From: Herbivorax alkaliphila
GTDB taxonomy: Bacteria; Bacillota; Clostridia; Acetivibrionales; Acetivibrionaceae
NCBI RefSeq assembly: GCF_030848475.1
Contig: NZ_JAVDDS010000009.1
Span: forward strand, 42,353-106,352
DNA length: 64,000 bases
Reading direction: 5' to 3'
The stretch's first letter is position 1; each line of letters starts with the position of its first letter. This document shows positions 7,752 to 16,975 of the stretch, piece by piece. The position numbers and the translations under genes were made by a program. The notes beneath the pieces were generated by a model. The model saw only the letters and a list, made by a program, of their open reading frames with translations, was not told where the DNA came from and did not search any database.

Positions 7752-10700
7752 ATGCCTAAAAGAATAATTTCCTTATTAGTTATTTCATCTATTTTACTGG
7801 TAATTTGCATTCCAGGATTTGGATTAGGTGCAAGTGCATATCCACGTAATGGCTTTCGCTTGGTAGCTTCAAATTCTGACTCTACTGGTATCTCTGTTGA
7901 CACTGAATTTTTACTTGAAACAGAAGAAGATTTTTCATTAGAGCAGGTGAAAGAAGCTTTTTCAATTGATGGTGAGCCAGATCCTATTATTGAAGAGCTG
8001 GATAAAAATTTTTTCAGTATAAACCTTTCAAGACCGCTTATGGAAAATAGCATTTATACTTTTAGAATGAGTACAGATGTTGAGACCACCTGGGTTTTTC
8101 AAACTCAAACTGAATTTTGCATCACTGGTTCGCTTCCTGGAAATGAATCCATTGGCGTGCCTGTCAATTCAGGAATAGAAATTAATTTTAGCCACGACAA
8201 TTTTAGCAATATTAAAAATCACTTTGAAATCACGCCAGATGTCTCAGGAAAATTTGAAACATATGATAAAACGGCTGTATTTGTACCGGATGAACTTGAA
8301 TATGAAACACTTTACACAGTTAAAATAAAAGAAGGTATAAAAATTAACGGTACAGATAGAGTGATAGATGAAGATTATATCTTTTCATTTGAAACAAGAT
8401 CCGAGCAAGAACCATCTCAACCGGAAGAACCAACACTATCAGTAAATTATATTGGTCAGATTACTGATTTTTCTTCTGAAGATGAAATTGAAATCTCTTT
8501 ACAATATAGTTTTAGAAATCTTCCAGATGGATCTGCACCACTAAATCTTAATACAAGCATCTACGCTTATAATGATTTTGAATCCTTTCACGAAGCAATC
8601 TTAATCAGAAACAAGTTTCCAGAATGGGCACAAATAAACTACAGCAATAATTTTGTACCCGTTGATGAATTAGATAAAGTTTTTGAATTTGATCAGGTAC
8701 TTAATGAAGATGAATCTTTATCAGGAACTGCAACTATTAAAATCCCCCCAAAACTTCCAACAGGCTATTATATTCTAGATAGTTATTGTGAAGGTACAAG
8801 AACACAGAAATTTATACAGGTAACAGATACAAGCATTTATATAACAAAGACTTCATCAGATACCTTGGTATGGCTCAATGATATGCAGTCAAGCCAACCT
8901 TTAACAGATGCAGAAATTAATTTTACATACTCTGATGACACTTTTATTACAGATAATAAGGGGATTGCCACTTTTGATTCAGAATTAATTGATGATATCA
9001 AAAGAGGAGAACCCAATAATGATAACTATTTTTATCCTAGATATTATTATGGATCAAATTATACTTATAATAAGCAGTTTATGACTGTAACAACTTCAGA
9101 TGGCAAAAAATCTCTTTTAGATACAAGCTCTTTCAGTGATGGAAGCAGTAATGATTATTGGAGATATTTCTTTACAGACAGAGGAATGTACAAGCCTGAT
9201 GATACCATAAACGTATGGGGCTTTATAAAAAATAGATATGAAGATGAAAATATAGATTATCTTACTCTAGAAATATCCCAAGGCTATTACCACTGGACAG
9301 GAAATAATAATTTACCTATCTTAAATGAAAGTATAAGTGTAAACAACAACTTTTATGAAGAAGAAATTGAGCTTCCCAATTTGCCTAGAGGCTATTATAC
9401 AATTAGACTAAAGAAAGGTAATTCAGTTATTACAACCAGCAACATTGAAGTACAAGACTATGTAAAACCATCTTATAAGATGGAGATTGATAAAGATAAA
9501 GTTGCAGCATTTATTGGAGATGAGGTTAATTTTAACCTTAGTGCAGAATTTTTTGAAGGTACAGGTGTATCAAATCTAGATACAAGTTATACAATTTCAA
9601 CTAGATCATTGACAGGTGCAAATATAAATGAAAATGATGTTACAGATACCTCTGGTAAATTAAATATAAAATATGTCCCAGAGGTAACAAGAGATATTCA
9701 GGGAATATATACAATTCCAATAACCGCTAGGGCACTTCTTCCTGAAACAGGTGAAATTAACGCCTCAAATTCAGTTATGGTTTTTGTCAATGATATTGAT
9801 GTAAAAAGAAGTGGAGAAATTAAAGATGAAAAGGGATACATTAATGCTACAGTTCATGAAATTGTACTTGATCGCTTAAATGATGGAACAGCAGAGCATT
9901 CTAGAGACTATTTAGGTGATACTGTAGAAAACAAACAAATAACAGGTACTATATACAAAAATACCTGGGTTAGAGAAAAGACTGGAACACATTATGATAG
10001 AATTAATAAAGTTACTTATGATACATACAGGTACAATCTTGAAACTTCTCCAATAGAAGATTTCTCAATGACTACAGATCAAGACGGACAAGCTCAATAT
10101 ATCTTTGACGCTCCAGAAATTAAAGATTCATATTATACTGCTGAAATAAATTGTGTGGATAATTCAGGAAGAGACATGTCTTATTCTATCTATATAGGAA
10201 AACGCATTGACTATTCTGGATATAACAACCATGATAGATACAGTTTAGACAGTGATAAAGATAATTATAGGATTGGTGAAGATGTAGAGCTTCAGTATAC
10301 TTTTGGAAACGAAAATCTTCCTGAGGGGGATTATGTTTATATTCTATCACAAAATGGAATGGTAGATTATGAGACATCCAATTCTTCAACACATACTTTT
10401 GAATTTATTAAAGAGTATATGCCAAATGTTCATGTAACAGCAGTTTATTTTACAGGTAGGTCATATGTTGCAAAGAGCAAAAGAATCAACTATGAGATAG
10501 AAGAAAAAAATCTCATTATTGAAGGAGAAACAGATAAAGATTCTTATAAACCAGGAGAAACTGTAAACTTAAATGTAAATGTGACAGACACCGATGGAAA
10601 TCCTGTCAAATCAACTGTAAATGCAAGTATTGTTGACGAAGCTTTTTTCAGTTTAAAGGATCAAAACATAAATGTTCTAAATGACCTATTTGCAAATGTT

Positions 10701-12929
10701 GGTTCGGGAATATATTTTGATAAAAAATCTCATACAACAGCTGAAGACTTTTGGGGTCGAGGCGGTATTATGCCTCCAGGTTTTGATGATGCACTAGAAA
10801 GTGAGCTTGACAGCGGCGGTGAATCTGATATAAGATCTGATTTTAGAGATACTGCAAACTTTGTAAGCATAGAAACTGATGACAGCGGAAAAGGGAATGT
10901 AAGTTTTAAACTACCTGACAATGTTACTTCATGGAGAATAACTCTATCTGCAATATCAAAAGATCTCTACGGAGGAAGTGAAACCACAAACATGATAGTA
11001 ACACTGCCATTTTTTATAAACTACAGCTTTAATTCATCTTACATGGCAGGTGATACTCCTGTAATGGCTGTAAATGCTTATGGCACAGGCCTTACAGAAG
11101 ATGAAGATGTGTATTTTGAAGTATATGATAAAGATGATCCTGATACAAAAGTTACCGTTAGTGGAAATGCTTTTGAAAGAGTAAATATACCACTGTGGAC
11201 TTTTGAAGAAGGATATTACGATTTAATAATTAGAGCATATACTGAAAGTGGTTTTTCCGATGCTGTTTTACATTCTATAAATGTAGTTGATTCATACTAT
11301 CAAATTGAAAAATCTGAATTCTTTGAAGCTTCACCTGGAATGGACATAACGATAGGAGAAGAGGGATATACAAATCTTGTATTCCAAGACAAGAGCAAAG
11401 GTATGTATTTTTGGAATTTATTAAGCTTATATAATTCTTACGGAAACAGAATAGATCAAATTACATCAAGATATTTAGCATCAGAACTTTTAGACGAGCA
11501 TTTTAGTGACAGTACACATATCCAACCTTTAGAGCAGCCAGACATTTCAGATTACCAAAAACCTGATGGTGGCCTATCCCTGCTTCCTTATTCTGAAAGC
11601 GACATTGACTTAACTGCAAAGATGGTAACTTTTGCAAAGGATATAGCTGACACCAGCCGATTAAGAACTTATTTCAACAGAAAACTTGATGATAATGATA
11701 GTAGAATAAAGGCGTTATACGGACTCTCTGCACTAGGAGAACCTGTTTTATTAGAACTTAATGAAGCTAAAAATATTGACAATTTAAGCATAATGGATGC
11801 TATTTATCTGGCTCTTTCATACTATGAGCTTGGTGATTACTCAAAGGCAGAAAAGATATATGATGAAAGAATATCTCAATACATAGAAAAATACACGCCA
11901 TATTATAGAGTGAACACTAATTCTACTAAAGATAGTATGCTAGAAGCTACTTCTCTTTGTGCATACCTCTCAGCATTACTTGATAAGCCGGAAAAAGAAG
12001 GTTTATATAAGTACTGTACAACTAACTTTACACGTGACATATTAATATTTACTGAAAAACTCCTTTTTATTTCTGAAAACATAAATAATCTTTGTGATGA
12101 GGATACAGAATTTACATACAGCTATGAAGATGAAGAACATAAAGTAGATTTAAATAATGGCAGAAGCTTTTCATTAAGACTACTTCCACATCAATTTGAA
12201 AACTTTGAAGTAACTGATGTAAAAGGTGATGTTTCTTTGGTGTCTATTTTCAAAGAAAATGTTTTTGATATAAAAGATACAAGTGATGATATTTCCATTA
12301 GTCGTTCATACCATTTTGAAAATGGTACACCTTTAGATTCAAACACATTGCAACAAGGAGATATTATAAGAGTACGCCTTGAGTGGGATATTAGTGATAC
12401 TGCCTTTGATGGCTCTTATGAAATAACAGATTATCTTCCTTCAGGATTAAAACCTTATAGATCAATGTGGAATACAGAAGGACAAAAAGTTACTTATTAT
12501 ATTCACAACAGCTCCTATTGGCGTAACCTACCATATATTGAGTATCTTGCAAGGGTTGTCAGCCCTGGTGAGTATACAGCACAAGGACCTGTAATTCAAG
12601 GCAGATCTTCACGAGACATTATAAATTCAGGAAAAACAGAAACAATAACTGTTAAAACAGATGAGTTGGTTTCTGATCCAATTGATCCTCCTCCATTTGT
12701 ACCTGAGCCTGAACCAATTTCATACGGGGATTTAAACGGTGATGGTATAATAGATTCAACGGATTATACAATACTTACAAGATATTTACTTGAGGTTATT
12801 GATGACTTTCCTGCTCCAAAAGAAGCTGCGGACTTAAATGGAGACGGTTCTATTGACTCTACAGACTTATTTATATTAAGAAGATATTTGCTTGCATATA
12901 TAGATAGTTTTCCAGTTGAAGATAATTAA
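7752..12929 (+). CDS. Secreted alpha-2-macroglobulin-like protein with C-terminal dockerin, thioester absent
   Basis: A 1725-residue secreted protein. Order: signal peptide (~1-28); Ig-like domains of the Big_5 type (~30-215); macroglobulin MG domains with the family motif FTDRGMYKPDD (~475); a bait/A2M_N-type region; the A2M domain with NVTSWRITLSAIS (~1056); a helical thioester-type domain; receptor-binding-like beta domain; and a type I dockerin (~1656-1722, DLNGDGIIDSTD and DLNGDGSIDSTD). In the thioester domain the canonical YGCxEQxTSR is replaced by YGNRIDQITSR (Y1230-), so the Cys is absent and no thioester can form. Bacterial macroglobulins are broad protease traps. The dockerin suggests placement on the cellulosome, a protection role like that proposed for dockerin-bearing serpins. 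That role is inferred. A strong terminator follows. Confidence 0.88.
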   Translation: MPKRIISLLVISSILLVICIPGFGLGASAYPRNGFRLVASNSDSTGISVDTEFLLETEEDFSLEQVKEAFSIDGEPDPIIEELDKNFFSINLSRPLMENSIYTFRMSTDVETTWVFQTQTEFCITGSLPGNESIGVPVNSGIEINFSHDNFSNIKNHFEITPDVSGKFETYDKTAVFVPDELEYETLYTVKIKEGIKINGTDRVIDEDYIFSFETRSEQEPSQPEEPTLSVNYIGQITDFSSEDEIEISLQYSFRNLPDGSAPLNLNTSIYAYNDFESFHEAILIRNKFPEWAQINYSNNFVPVDELDKVFEFDQVLNEDESLSGTATIKIPPKLPTGYYILDSYCEGTRTQKFIQVTDTSIYITKTSSDTLVWLNDMQSSQPLTDAEINFTYSDDTFITDNKGIATFDSELIDDIKRGEPNNDNYFYPRYYYGSNYTYNKQFMTVTTSDGKKSLLDTSSFSDGSSNDYWRYFFTDRGMYKPDDTINVWGFIKNRYEDENIDYLTLEISQGYYHWTGNNNLPILNESISVNNNFYEEEIELPNLPRGYYTIRLKKGNSVITTSNIEVQDYVKPSYKMEIDKDKVAAFIGDEVNFNLSAEFFEGTGVSNLDTSYTISTRSLTGANINENDVTDTSGKLNIKYVPEVTRDIQGIYTIPITARALLPETGEINASNSVMVFVNDIDVKRSGEIKDEKGYINATVHEIVLDRLNDGTAEHSRDYLGDTVENKQITGTIYKNTWVREKTGTHYDRINKVTYDTYRYNLETSPIEDFSMTTDQDGQAQYIFDAPEIKDSYYTAEINCVDNSGRDMSYSIYIGKRIDYSGYNNHDRYSLDSDKDNYRIGEDVELQYTFGNENLPEGDYVYILSQNGMVDYETSNSSTHTFEFIKEYMPNVHVTAVYFTGRSYVAKSKRINYEIEEKNLIIEGETDKDSYKPGETVNLNVNVTDTDGNPVKSTVNASIVDEAFFSLKDQNINVLNDLFANVGSGIYFDKKSHTTAEDFWGRGGIMPPGFDDALESELDSGGESDIRSDFRDTANFVSIETDDSGKGNVSFKLPDNVTSWRITLSAISKDLYGGSETTNMIVTLPFFINYSFNSSYMAGDTPVMAVNAYGTGLTEDEDVYFEVYDKDDPDTKVTVSGNAFERVNIPLWTFEEGYYDLIIRAYTESGFSDAVLHSINVVDSYYQIEKSEFFEASPGMDITIGEEGYTNLVFQDKSKGMYFWNLLSLYNSYGNRIDQITSRYLASELLDEHFSDSTHIQPLEQPDISDYQKPDGGLSLLPYSESDIDLTAKMVTFAKDIADTSRLRTYFNRKLDDNDSRIKALYGLSALGEPVLLELNEAKNIDNLSIMDAIYLALSYYELGDYSKAEKIYDERISQYIEKYTPYYRVNTNSTKDSMLEATSLCAYLSALLDKPEKEGLYKYCTTNFTRDILIFTEKLLFISENINNLCDEDTEFTYSYEDEEHKVDLNNGRSFSLRLLPHQFENFEVTDVKGDVSLVSIFKENVFDIKDTSDDISISRSYHFENGTPLDSNTLQQGDIIRVRLEWDISDTAFDGSYEITDYLPSGLKPYRSMWNTEGQKVTYYIHNSSYWRNLPYIEYLARVVSPGEYTAQGPVIQGRSSRDIINSGKTETITVKTDELVSDPIDPPPFVPEPEPISYGDLNGDGIIDSTDYTILTRYLLEVIDDFPAPKEAADLNGDGSIDSTDLFILRRYLLAYIDSFPVEDN

Positions 12930-12957
12930 AAAAGGGGGCTAAACGCCCCTTTTTTTG
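12928..12957 (+). terminator. Rho-independent terminator of the macroglobulin gene
   Basis: AAAAAAGGGGG CTAAACG CCCCTTTTTTT overlaps the TAA stop. It is a compact GC stem flanked by A and T runs, a textbook intrinsic terminator. Confidence 0.85.
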
Positions 12958-12992
12958 TCTTTTTTTACTCAATCTATATCGAGTGCATGTAA

Positions 12993-13107
12993 GTAAACTC
13001 GTTTAGCTAAAGCTAAACACCAAATTTTCACGTGGAGACTCTAATCCACCTGAAAATTTATAAGAACAACTCCACCTTATAAAGGTGGAGTCTTAGAATA
13101 AGATAAA
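12993..13107 (+). repeat. Family A hairpin element, long copy
   Basis: GTAAACTCGTTTAGCTAAAG at the left end, perfect 5' hairpin GTTTAGCTAAAGCTAAAC, internal hairpins (CACGTGGAGACTC...; ACTCCACCTTATAAAGGTGGAGT) and the family right end TCTTAGAATAAGATAAA. It is 115 bp long, like the copy at 4977, and lies between the macroglobulin terminator and the RpiR promoter. Confidence 0.8.
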
Positions 13108-13112
13108 AGTGC

Positions 13113-13141
13113 TTGATTTTTGTCTATTTAAAATGTAATAT
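13113..13141 (+). promoter_or_regulatory. Putative promoter of the RpiR-family regulator
   Basis: TTGATT (13113-13118), a 17-nt spacer, then TAATAT (13136-13141), 64 bp before the start codon. It begins just after the family A element. Confidence 0.4.
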
Positions 13142-13205
13142 AATATTGACAATAATAATTTTTGAACAACAGTATAAATTCAAAAGATAAATAAGGGGAT
13201 TAAAA

Positions 13206-14084
13206 ATGGAAACGAAAAATTACGACTTAATATCTGTAATTGAAGATAGTATGAAAGGGTTTAGTAAAGGACAAAAATTAATAGCAAATTTTATTATCAA
13301 CCGCTATGACAAAGCTGCCTTTATGACTGCTGCAAAACTTGGCGATGAAGTAGGTGTAAGCGAATCAACAGTAGTCAGGTTTGCAAATGAAATTGGTTAT
13401 GATGGATACCCTCAACTTCAAAAAGAATTAAGAAAATTAATTAAGAGTAAACTAACCTCTATTCAAAGAATGGAGGTATCGTCTGATAGAATAAAAGACA
13501 GTAACATATTAAAAAGTGTTCTTTTATCAGATATGGACAAGATAAAAATTACATTAGAAGAAATTGATTCTAAGATTTTTGATAATATAGTTGAAAGTAT
13601 TTTAAATGCAAAAAAAATATATATACTTGGAGTGAGAAGTTCTGCACCACTGGCAAGTTTTTTAGGATTTTATTTTAACCTTATATTTAATAATGTAAGA
13701 CTTGTGCATACTACCAGTGTAAGTGAAATGTTTGAGCAAATAATTTATGCATCCAAAGGTGATGTAATGATAGGCATAAGTTTTCCCAGATATTCATTAA
13801 GAACCATAAACGCAATGAAATATGCAAAAAAGCAAGGTTCAAAAGTTATAGCTATCACAGACAGCAATGATTCACCATTGGCGGAAAACTCAGACCTTGC
13901 TCTCACCGCTAGAAGCGATATGGCATCATTTGTGGATTCACTTGTGGCACCTTTTAGTGTTGTAAATGCTCTAATTCTTGCAATTGCTATGCGCAGGAAA
14001 GATTACGTTTATGATGTTTTTGAAAATTTAGAAAAAATATGGTGTGAATATGGGGTCTATGAAAAAAATGATAAAAATTTATAA
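13206..14084 (+). CDS. RpiR/MurR-family transcriptional regulator
   Basis: A 292-residue regulator with an N-terminal helix-turn-helix of the RpiR type (~1-80; AAKLGDEVGVSESTVVRFANEIGYDGYPQLQKEL) and a C-terminal SIS sugar-phosphate-binding domain (~125-265; KKIYILGVRSSAPLASFLGFY, IGISFPRYSLRTINAMKYAKKQGSKVIAITD). Such proteins sense phosphosugars and control sugar catabolism or cell-wall recycling genes. The adjacent flavoprotein starts 25 bp downstream, so they may be co-transcribed, but no sugar gene neighbours it and the effector cannot be named. Confidence 0.9.
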   Translation: METKNYDLISVIEDSMKGFSKGQKLIANFIINRYDKAAFMTAAKLGDEVGVSESTVVRFANEIGYDGYPQLQKELRKLIKSKLTSIQRMEVSSDRIKDSNILKSVLLSDMDKIKITLEEIDSKIFDNIVESILNAKKIYILGVRSSAPLASFLGFYFNLIFNNVRLVHTTSVSEMFEQIIYASKGDVMIGISFPRYSLRTINAMKYAKKQGSKVIAITDSNDSPLAENSDLALTARSDMASFVDSLVAPFSVVNALILAIAMRRKDYVYDVFENLEKIWCEYGVYEKNDKNL

Positions 14085-14109
14085 AAAATATACTTATGGA
14101 GATTAAAAA

Positions 14110-15339
14110 ATGGCAAAGAAAGTTATAGTAATAGGTGCTGGACCAGCAGGCATAATGGCCGCAGGAAAAGCTTCTGAAAAGGGTAATGATGTAATTCTTG
14201 TTGAAAAAAATAATGAAACAGGTAAAAAAATACTAATATCAGGCAAGGGCAGGTGCAATATAACAAATAACACTGATATAGAGGGACTTATTGAAAACAC
14301 TCCTGGAAATGGGTGTTTTTTGTATTCAGCTTTCTATACATTTTCAAACTCTGATTTGATAGATTTCTTTAATAAACATGGTCTTAAAACAAAAGTAGAA
14401 AGAGGGGGAAGAGTATTTCCTGTTTCAGATAAAGCAAAAGACGTTGTTGATACATTAAACGCTTTTTTAAAGGATAAAAAAGTGAATTTGTGGTTAAATT
14501 CTCCTGTTGAAAGAATATTAGTAGAGAATAAAAAGGTAAAAGGTGTGGTATTGAAAAGCGGCAGAAAGCTTATGGGGGATAAGGTTGTTTTAACAACTGG
14601 AGGTGCCTCTTATCCTGGAACCGGCTCAACGGGAGATGGTTATAAAATGGCTGAAAAGTTAGGTCACACTATAAACAAATTAAAACCCTCCTTGGTACCT
14701 TTAATTACTAAAGAAACATGGGTTAAAGATTTGCAAGGACTGTCTTTAAAAAACATTTCAATATCACTTCTAAATAAGAATGGCAAAAAAATATATAGTG
14801 ATTTTGGAGAAATGATTTTTACACATTTTGGAGTTTCAGGTCCTGTAATACTGAGTTCAAGTAGACATATGCTAGATTATAACTATAGAAATGTTACACT
14901 GTTAATAGACTTAAAGCCAGGGCTGACTAAAGAGAAATTAAATGAAAGAATTCAAAGGGACTTTTTAAAGTTTTCCAAAAAGCAATTTAAAAATGCCTTA
15001 GATGATCTTCTACCACAAAAACTAATTCCTGTAATTATAAGTCTTTCAAATATAAACCCTTCAAAGACTGTAAATCAAATTACACGGGAAGAGAGAACAT
15101 CTCTTGTAGAACTTTTAAAAAACTTTAGTTTAACAATTAATGGATCAAGACCACTAAAAGAAGCAATTGTAACCTCAGGCGGCGTATGCATAGACGAAAT
15201 TAATCCATCTACAATGGAATCTAAACTAATAGAGGGACTTTTTTTTGCAGGAGAAATTATCGATTTAGATGCGTATACTGGAGGGTTTAATCTAACTATT
15301 GCCTTTTCAACAGGATATTTAGCAGGTATAAATTGTTGA
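14110..15339 (+). CDS. BaiN/HI0933-family FAD-dependent oxidoreductase
   Basis: A 409-residue flavoprotein of the HI0933/YhiN/BaiN family, often annotated as aminoacetone oxidase family. The N-terminal dinucleotide-binding fold IGAGPAGIMAAGKA binds FAD. KILISGKGRCNITN and TTGGASYPGTGSTGDGY are family signatures, and the C-terminal GLFFAGEIIDLDAYTGGFNLTIAFSTGYLAG closes the flavin site. The length is normal. The physiological substrate of most members is unknown. RBS GGAG at 14099-14102. A truncated family B element begins directly after the stop. Confidence 0.88.
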   Translation: MAKKVIVIGAGPAGIMAAGKASEKGNDVILVEKNNETGKKILISGKGRCNITNNTDIEGLIENTPGNGCFLYSAFYTFSNSDLIDFFNKHGLKTKVERGGRVFPVSDKAKDVVDTLNAFLKDKKVNLWLNSPVERILVENKKVKGVVLKSGRKLMGDKVVLTTGGASYPGTGSTGDGYKMAEKLGHTINKLKPSLVPLITKETWVKDLQGLSLKNISISLLNKNGKKIYSDFGEMIFTHFGVSGPVILSSSRHMLDYNYRNVTLLIDLKPGLTKEKLNERIQRDFLKFSKKQFKNALDDLLPQKLIPVIISLSNINPSKTVNQITREERTSLVELLKNFSLTINGSRPLKEAIVTSGGVCIDEINPSTMESKLIEGLFFAGEIIDLDAYTGGFNLTIAFSTGYLAGINC

Positions 15340-15420
15340 AATGCCCTATTCTCAAGGATAAATTTCCGATAACTTAACAGTTTCTGGGGTATGGGAATAG
15401 GATGTTATTTCTAGCCATTA
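15340..15420 (-). repeat. Family B element, copy 3, right end truncated
   Basis: Read on the minus strand it begins TAATGGCTAGAAATAACATCC and ends near GAGAATAGGGCATTTC at the stop codon of the flavoprotein gene. The ~16-bp right terminus found in full copies is missing, so the element is about 81 bp. It abuts or overlaps the gene's last codon. Confidence 0.7.
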
Positions 15421-15514
15421 CTTATTATATACTATGTGTATTTTTTTAAAAATTTGAGCATATTATTCTTATAGATTATAGTAATTATTCCCTCATAATA
15501 TCGGAGTGAAAAAT

Positions 15515-16006
15515 ATGAAAATCATAGCATTTAGGTTAGGCAAAAAAAAGATGAAATATCGAAATAAAATTACAATAAATATTCTTGAAAAAGTTTTTTT
15601 CTTTATTTTTGTATGTGTATTCTTGAGTTTGATTTTTATTCAATCTGCAATGATGAATCCAAATATAAGGTCTGTTCTTGTAAATGAAAATGGTTTAGAG
15701 GGAAATCCTCTTCAACTAGAGGAGTATCTTTATAAAAAGGGCGAACTTTTCATTTCATTAAAAAGTGAAAAGACAAATGAAAAAGTTAAGGTATTATTAA
15801 ATGGAGATGAAATAGCTACATTTACCGCAAACATCGTAAAGCTTTACGTAAAAGATGGAGATGTAGTAGAAATTGATTCTACTATGGCTGATAATGCTAA
15901 AGTGGAAATAATTTCTACAAGCAATAATATTGCAGATAACTACAAAGGCACTAAAATTAATTTAAATTCTGAAATAAAACAATTAACTAAAATAAGAATT
16001 GATTAA
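15515..16006 (+). CDS. Hypothetical single-pass membrane protein
   Basis: About 163 residues. A positively charged N-terminus (GKKKMKYRNK) precedes one transmembrane segment (~residues 24-46, VFFFIFVCVFLSLIFIQSA). The rest is probably extracytoplasmic and beta-rich (KKGELFISLKSEKTNEKVKVLLNGDEIATF). The frame allows a GTG at 15506, but ATG 15515 sits well behind CGGAG (15502-15506). It lies just upstream of the HutP-like gene and may be co-transcribed with it. No family was recognised. Confidence 0.65.
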   Translation: MKIIAFRLGKKKMKYRNKITINILEKVFFFIFVCVFLSLIFIQSAMMNPNIRSVLVNENGLEGNPLQLEEYLYKKGELFISLKSEKTNEKVKVLLNGDEIATFTANIVKLYVKDGDVVEIDSTMADNAKVEIISTSNNIADNYKGTKINLNSEIKQLTKIRID

Positions 16007-16085
16007 ATTTTTTATTGTCTTAATGTCATTATTACAGTATAATATAATAGTGTTTGATAACTTTATATATAATTTTGGAGAGATT

Positions 16086-16520
16086 ATGGACGAAAATATT
16101 TCGAAATTTACAAACTTCGGAAGTAAGGAAATTGCTTCTGCAGCTATTAAAATTGCTCTTACATCACAAAGACAGGAAGAAAAGCACTACCAGTCTGATT
16201 ATCTTAAACTGGGTATTCAAACTGCTGCTGTAGATTATGGTGGTGAATTCATAACATCGGTTATGAAAATAGTAGAAAGAGCAGTTGTAGCTTCAAAAAG
16301 AGAAAAGATTATTGTAGATAATCATGCAGAAGAGGGAGCAGTAGCAGGAGCTACAAGAGAGGCTCTGTCTCAGATAATGCCCAAAGCATTGGGCTTAAAC
16401 GTCGGAGGCAAAATAGGTATTGCTCGCTGTAAAGATCATATTAGTGTAGCAATCTTTTTTGGTATTGGTTTGCTTCATTTAAATGAAGTTTCTATTGGAT
16501 TAGGACACAGAGTTGTCTAA
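16086..16520 (+). CDS. HutP-family RNA-binding antiterminator-like protein
   Basis: A 144-residue protein resembling the clostridial HutP family (GSKEIASAAIKIALTSQRQEE ... EEGAVAGATREALSQIMPKALGLNVGGKIGIARCKDHISVAIFFGIGLLHLNEVSIGLGHR). B. subtilis HutP is a hexameric, histidine- and Mg-dependent RNA binder that recognises UAG triplets and relieves termination in the hut operon. The frame is open from 15999, but ATG 16086 is set by TTTTGGAG at 16073-16080. No histidine-utilisation gene is in the window. Immediately downstream, a UAG-containing repeat precedes aroH, so a local RNA target is conceivable. Regulatory role is inferred. Confidence 0.75.
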   Translation: MDENISKFTNFGSKEIASAAIKIALTSQRQEEKHYQSDYLKLGIQTAAVDYGGEFITSVMKIVERAVVASKREKIIVDNHAEEGAVAGATREALSQIMPKALGLNVGGKIGIARCKDHISVAIFFGIGLLHLNEVSIGLGHRVV

Positions 16521-16530
16521 AATGTACTTG

Positions 16531-16563
16531 TAGAAATGGTAGAATGGTAGAATGGTAGAATGG
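16531..16563 (+). repeat. Short tandem repeat with four UAG triplets between hutP-like and aroH
   Basis: TAG occurs at 16531, 16540, 16548 and 16556, separated by 6, 5 and 5 nt (unit TAGAATGG repeated three times after a variant first unit). It lies within the 55-bp gap before aroH and directly abuts the aroH ribosome site (GGGGG). It could be an RNA-binding site or simple replication slippage. Confidence 0.7.
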
Positions 16564-16575
16564 GGGAATTAAGTT

Positions 16576-16929
16576 ATGGTAAAGGCTATAAGAGGAGCTA
16601 CTACTGTATCAAACAATGATAAGCATGAAATAATAAATGAAACACAAAAGCTTCTTGATGAAATAATTAAAGAAAATCATCTTTCTAAAGATGATATTAT
16701 AAGTATTATTTTTACCGCTACAAAAGATTTGGATGCAGCTTTTCCAGCGGTAGCAGCACGTGAAATTGGCATGAATGATGTGGCACTTATGTGCATGAAT
16801 GAAATTGATGTACCAGACAGCCTTAAAAAGTGTATACGGGTAATGTTTCATGTAAATACAGATACGGATAAAATCATTAGACATATATATCTTAATGATT
16901 CAAAGGTTTTAAGACCTGATTTAGAGTAG
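16576..16929 (+). CDS. aroH: Chorismate mutase, AroH class
   Basis: A 117-residue enzyme converting chorismate to prephenate for Phe/Tyr synthesis, of the trimeric AroH type. The N-terminal VKAIRGATTVSNND carries the active-site Arg. ATKDLDAAFPAVAAREIG and CIRVMFHVNTD (second active-site Arg) are also family motifs. Length is typical (~120). RBS GGGGGA at 16562-16567. It is followed 46 bp later by cmk; aroH and cmk are often neighbours in Clostridia. The UAG repeat just upstream might mark RNA-level control. Confidence 0.93.
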   Translation: MVKAIRGATTVSNNDKHEIINETQKLLDEIIKENHLSKDDIISIIFTATKDLDAAFPAVAAREIGMNDVALMCMNEIDVPDSLKKCIRVMFHVNTDTDKIIRHIYLNDSKVLRPDLE

Positions 16930-16975
16930 TAATAGCTAAAAAATAACAATAAATACATGGTTTTGAGGGAGTATT

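Noticed and set aside
16930..16952. AGTAATAGCTAAAAAATAAC resembling the left end of family B
   Set aside because: Only about 20 bp match and the rest of the element is missing in the 46-bp gap before cmk; it may be chance in AT-rich DNA.
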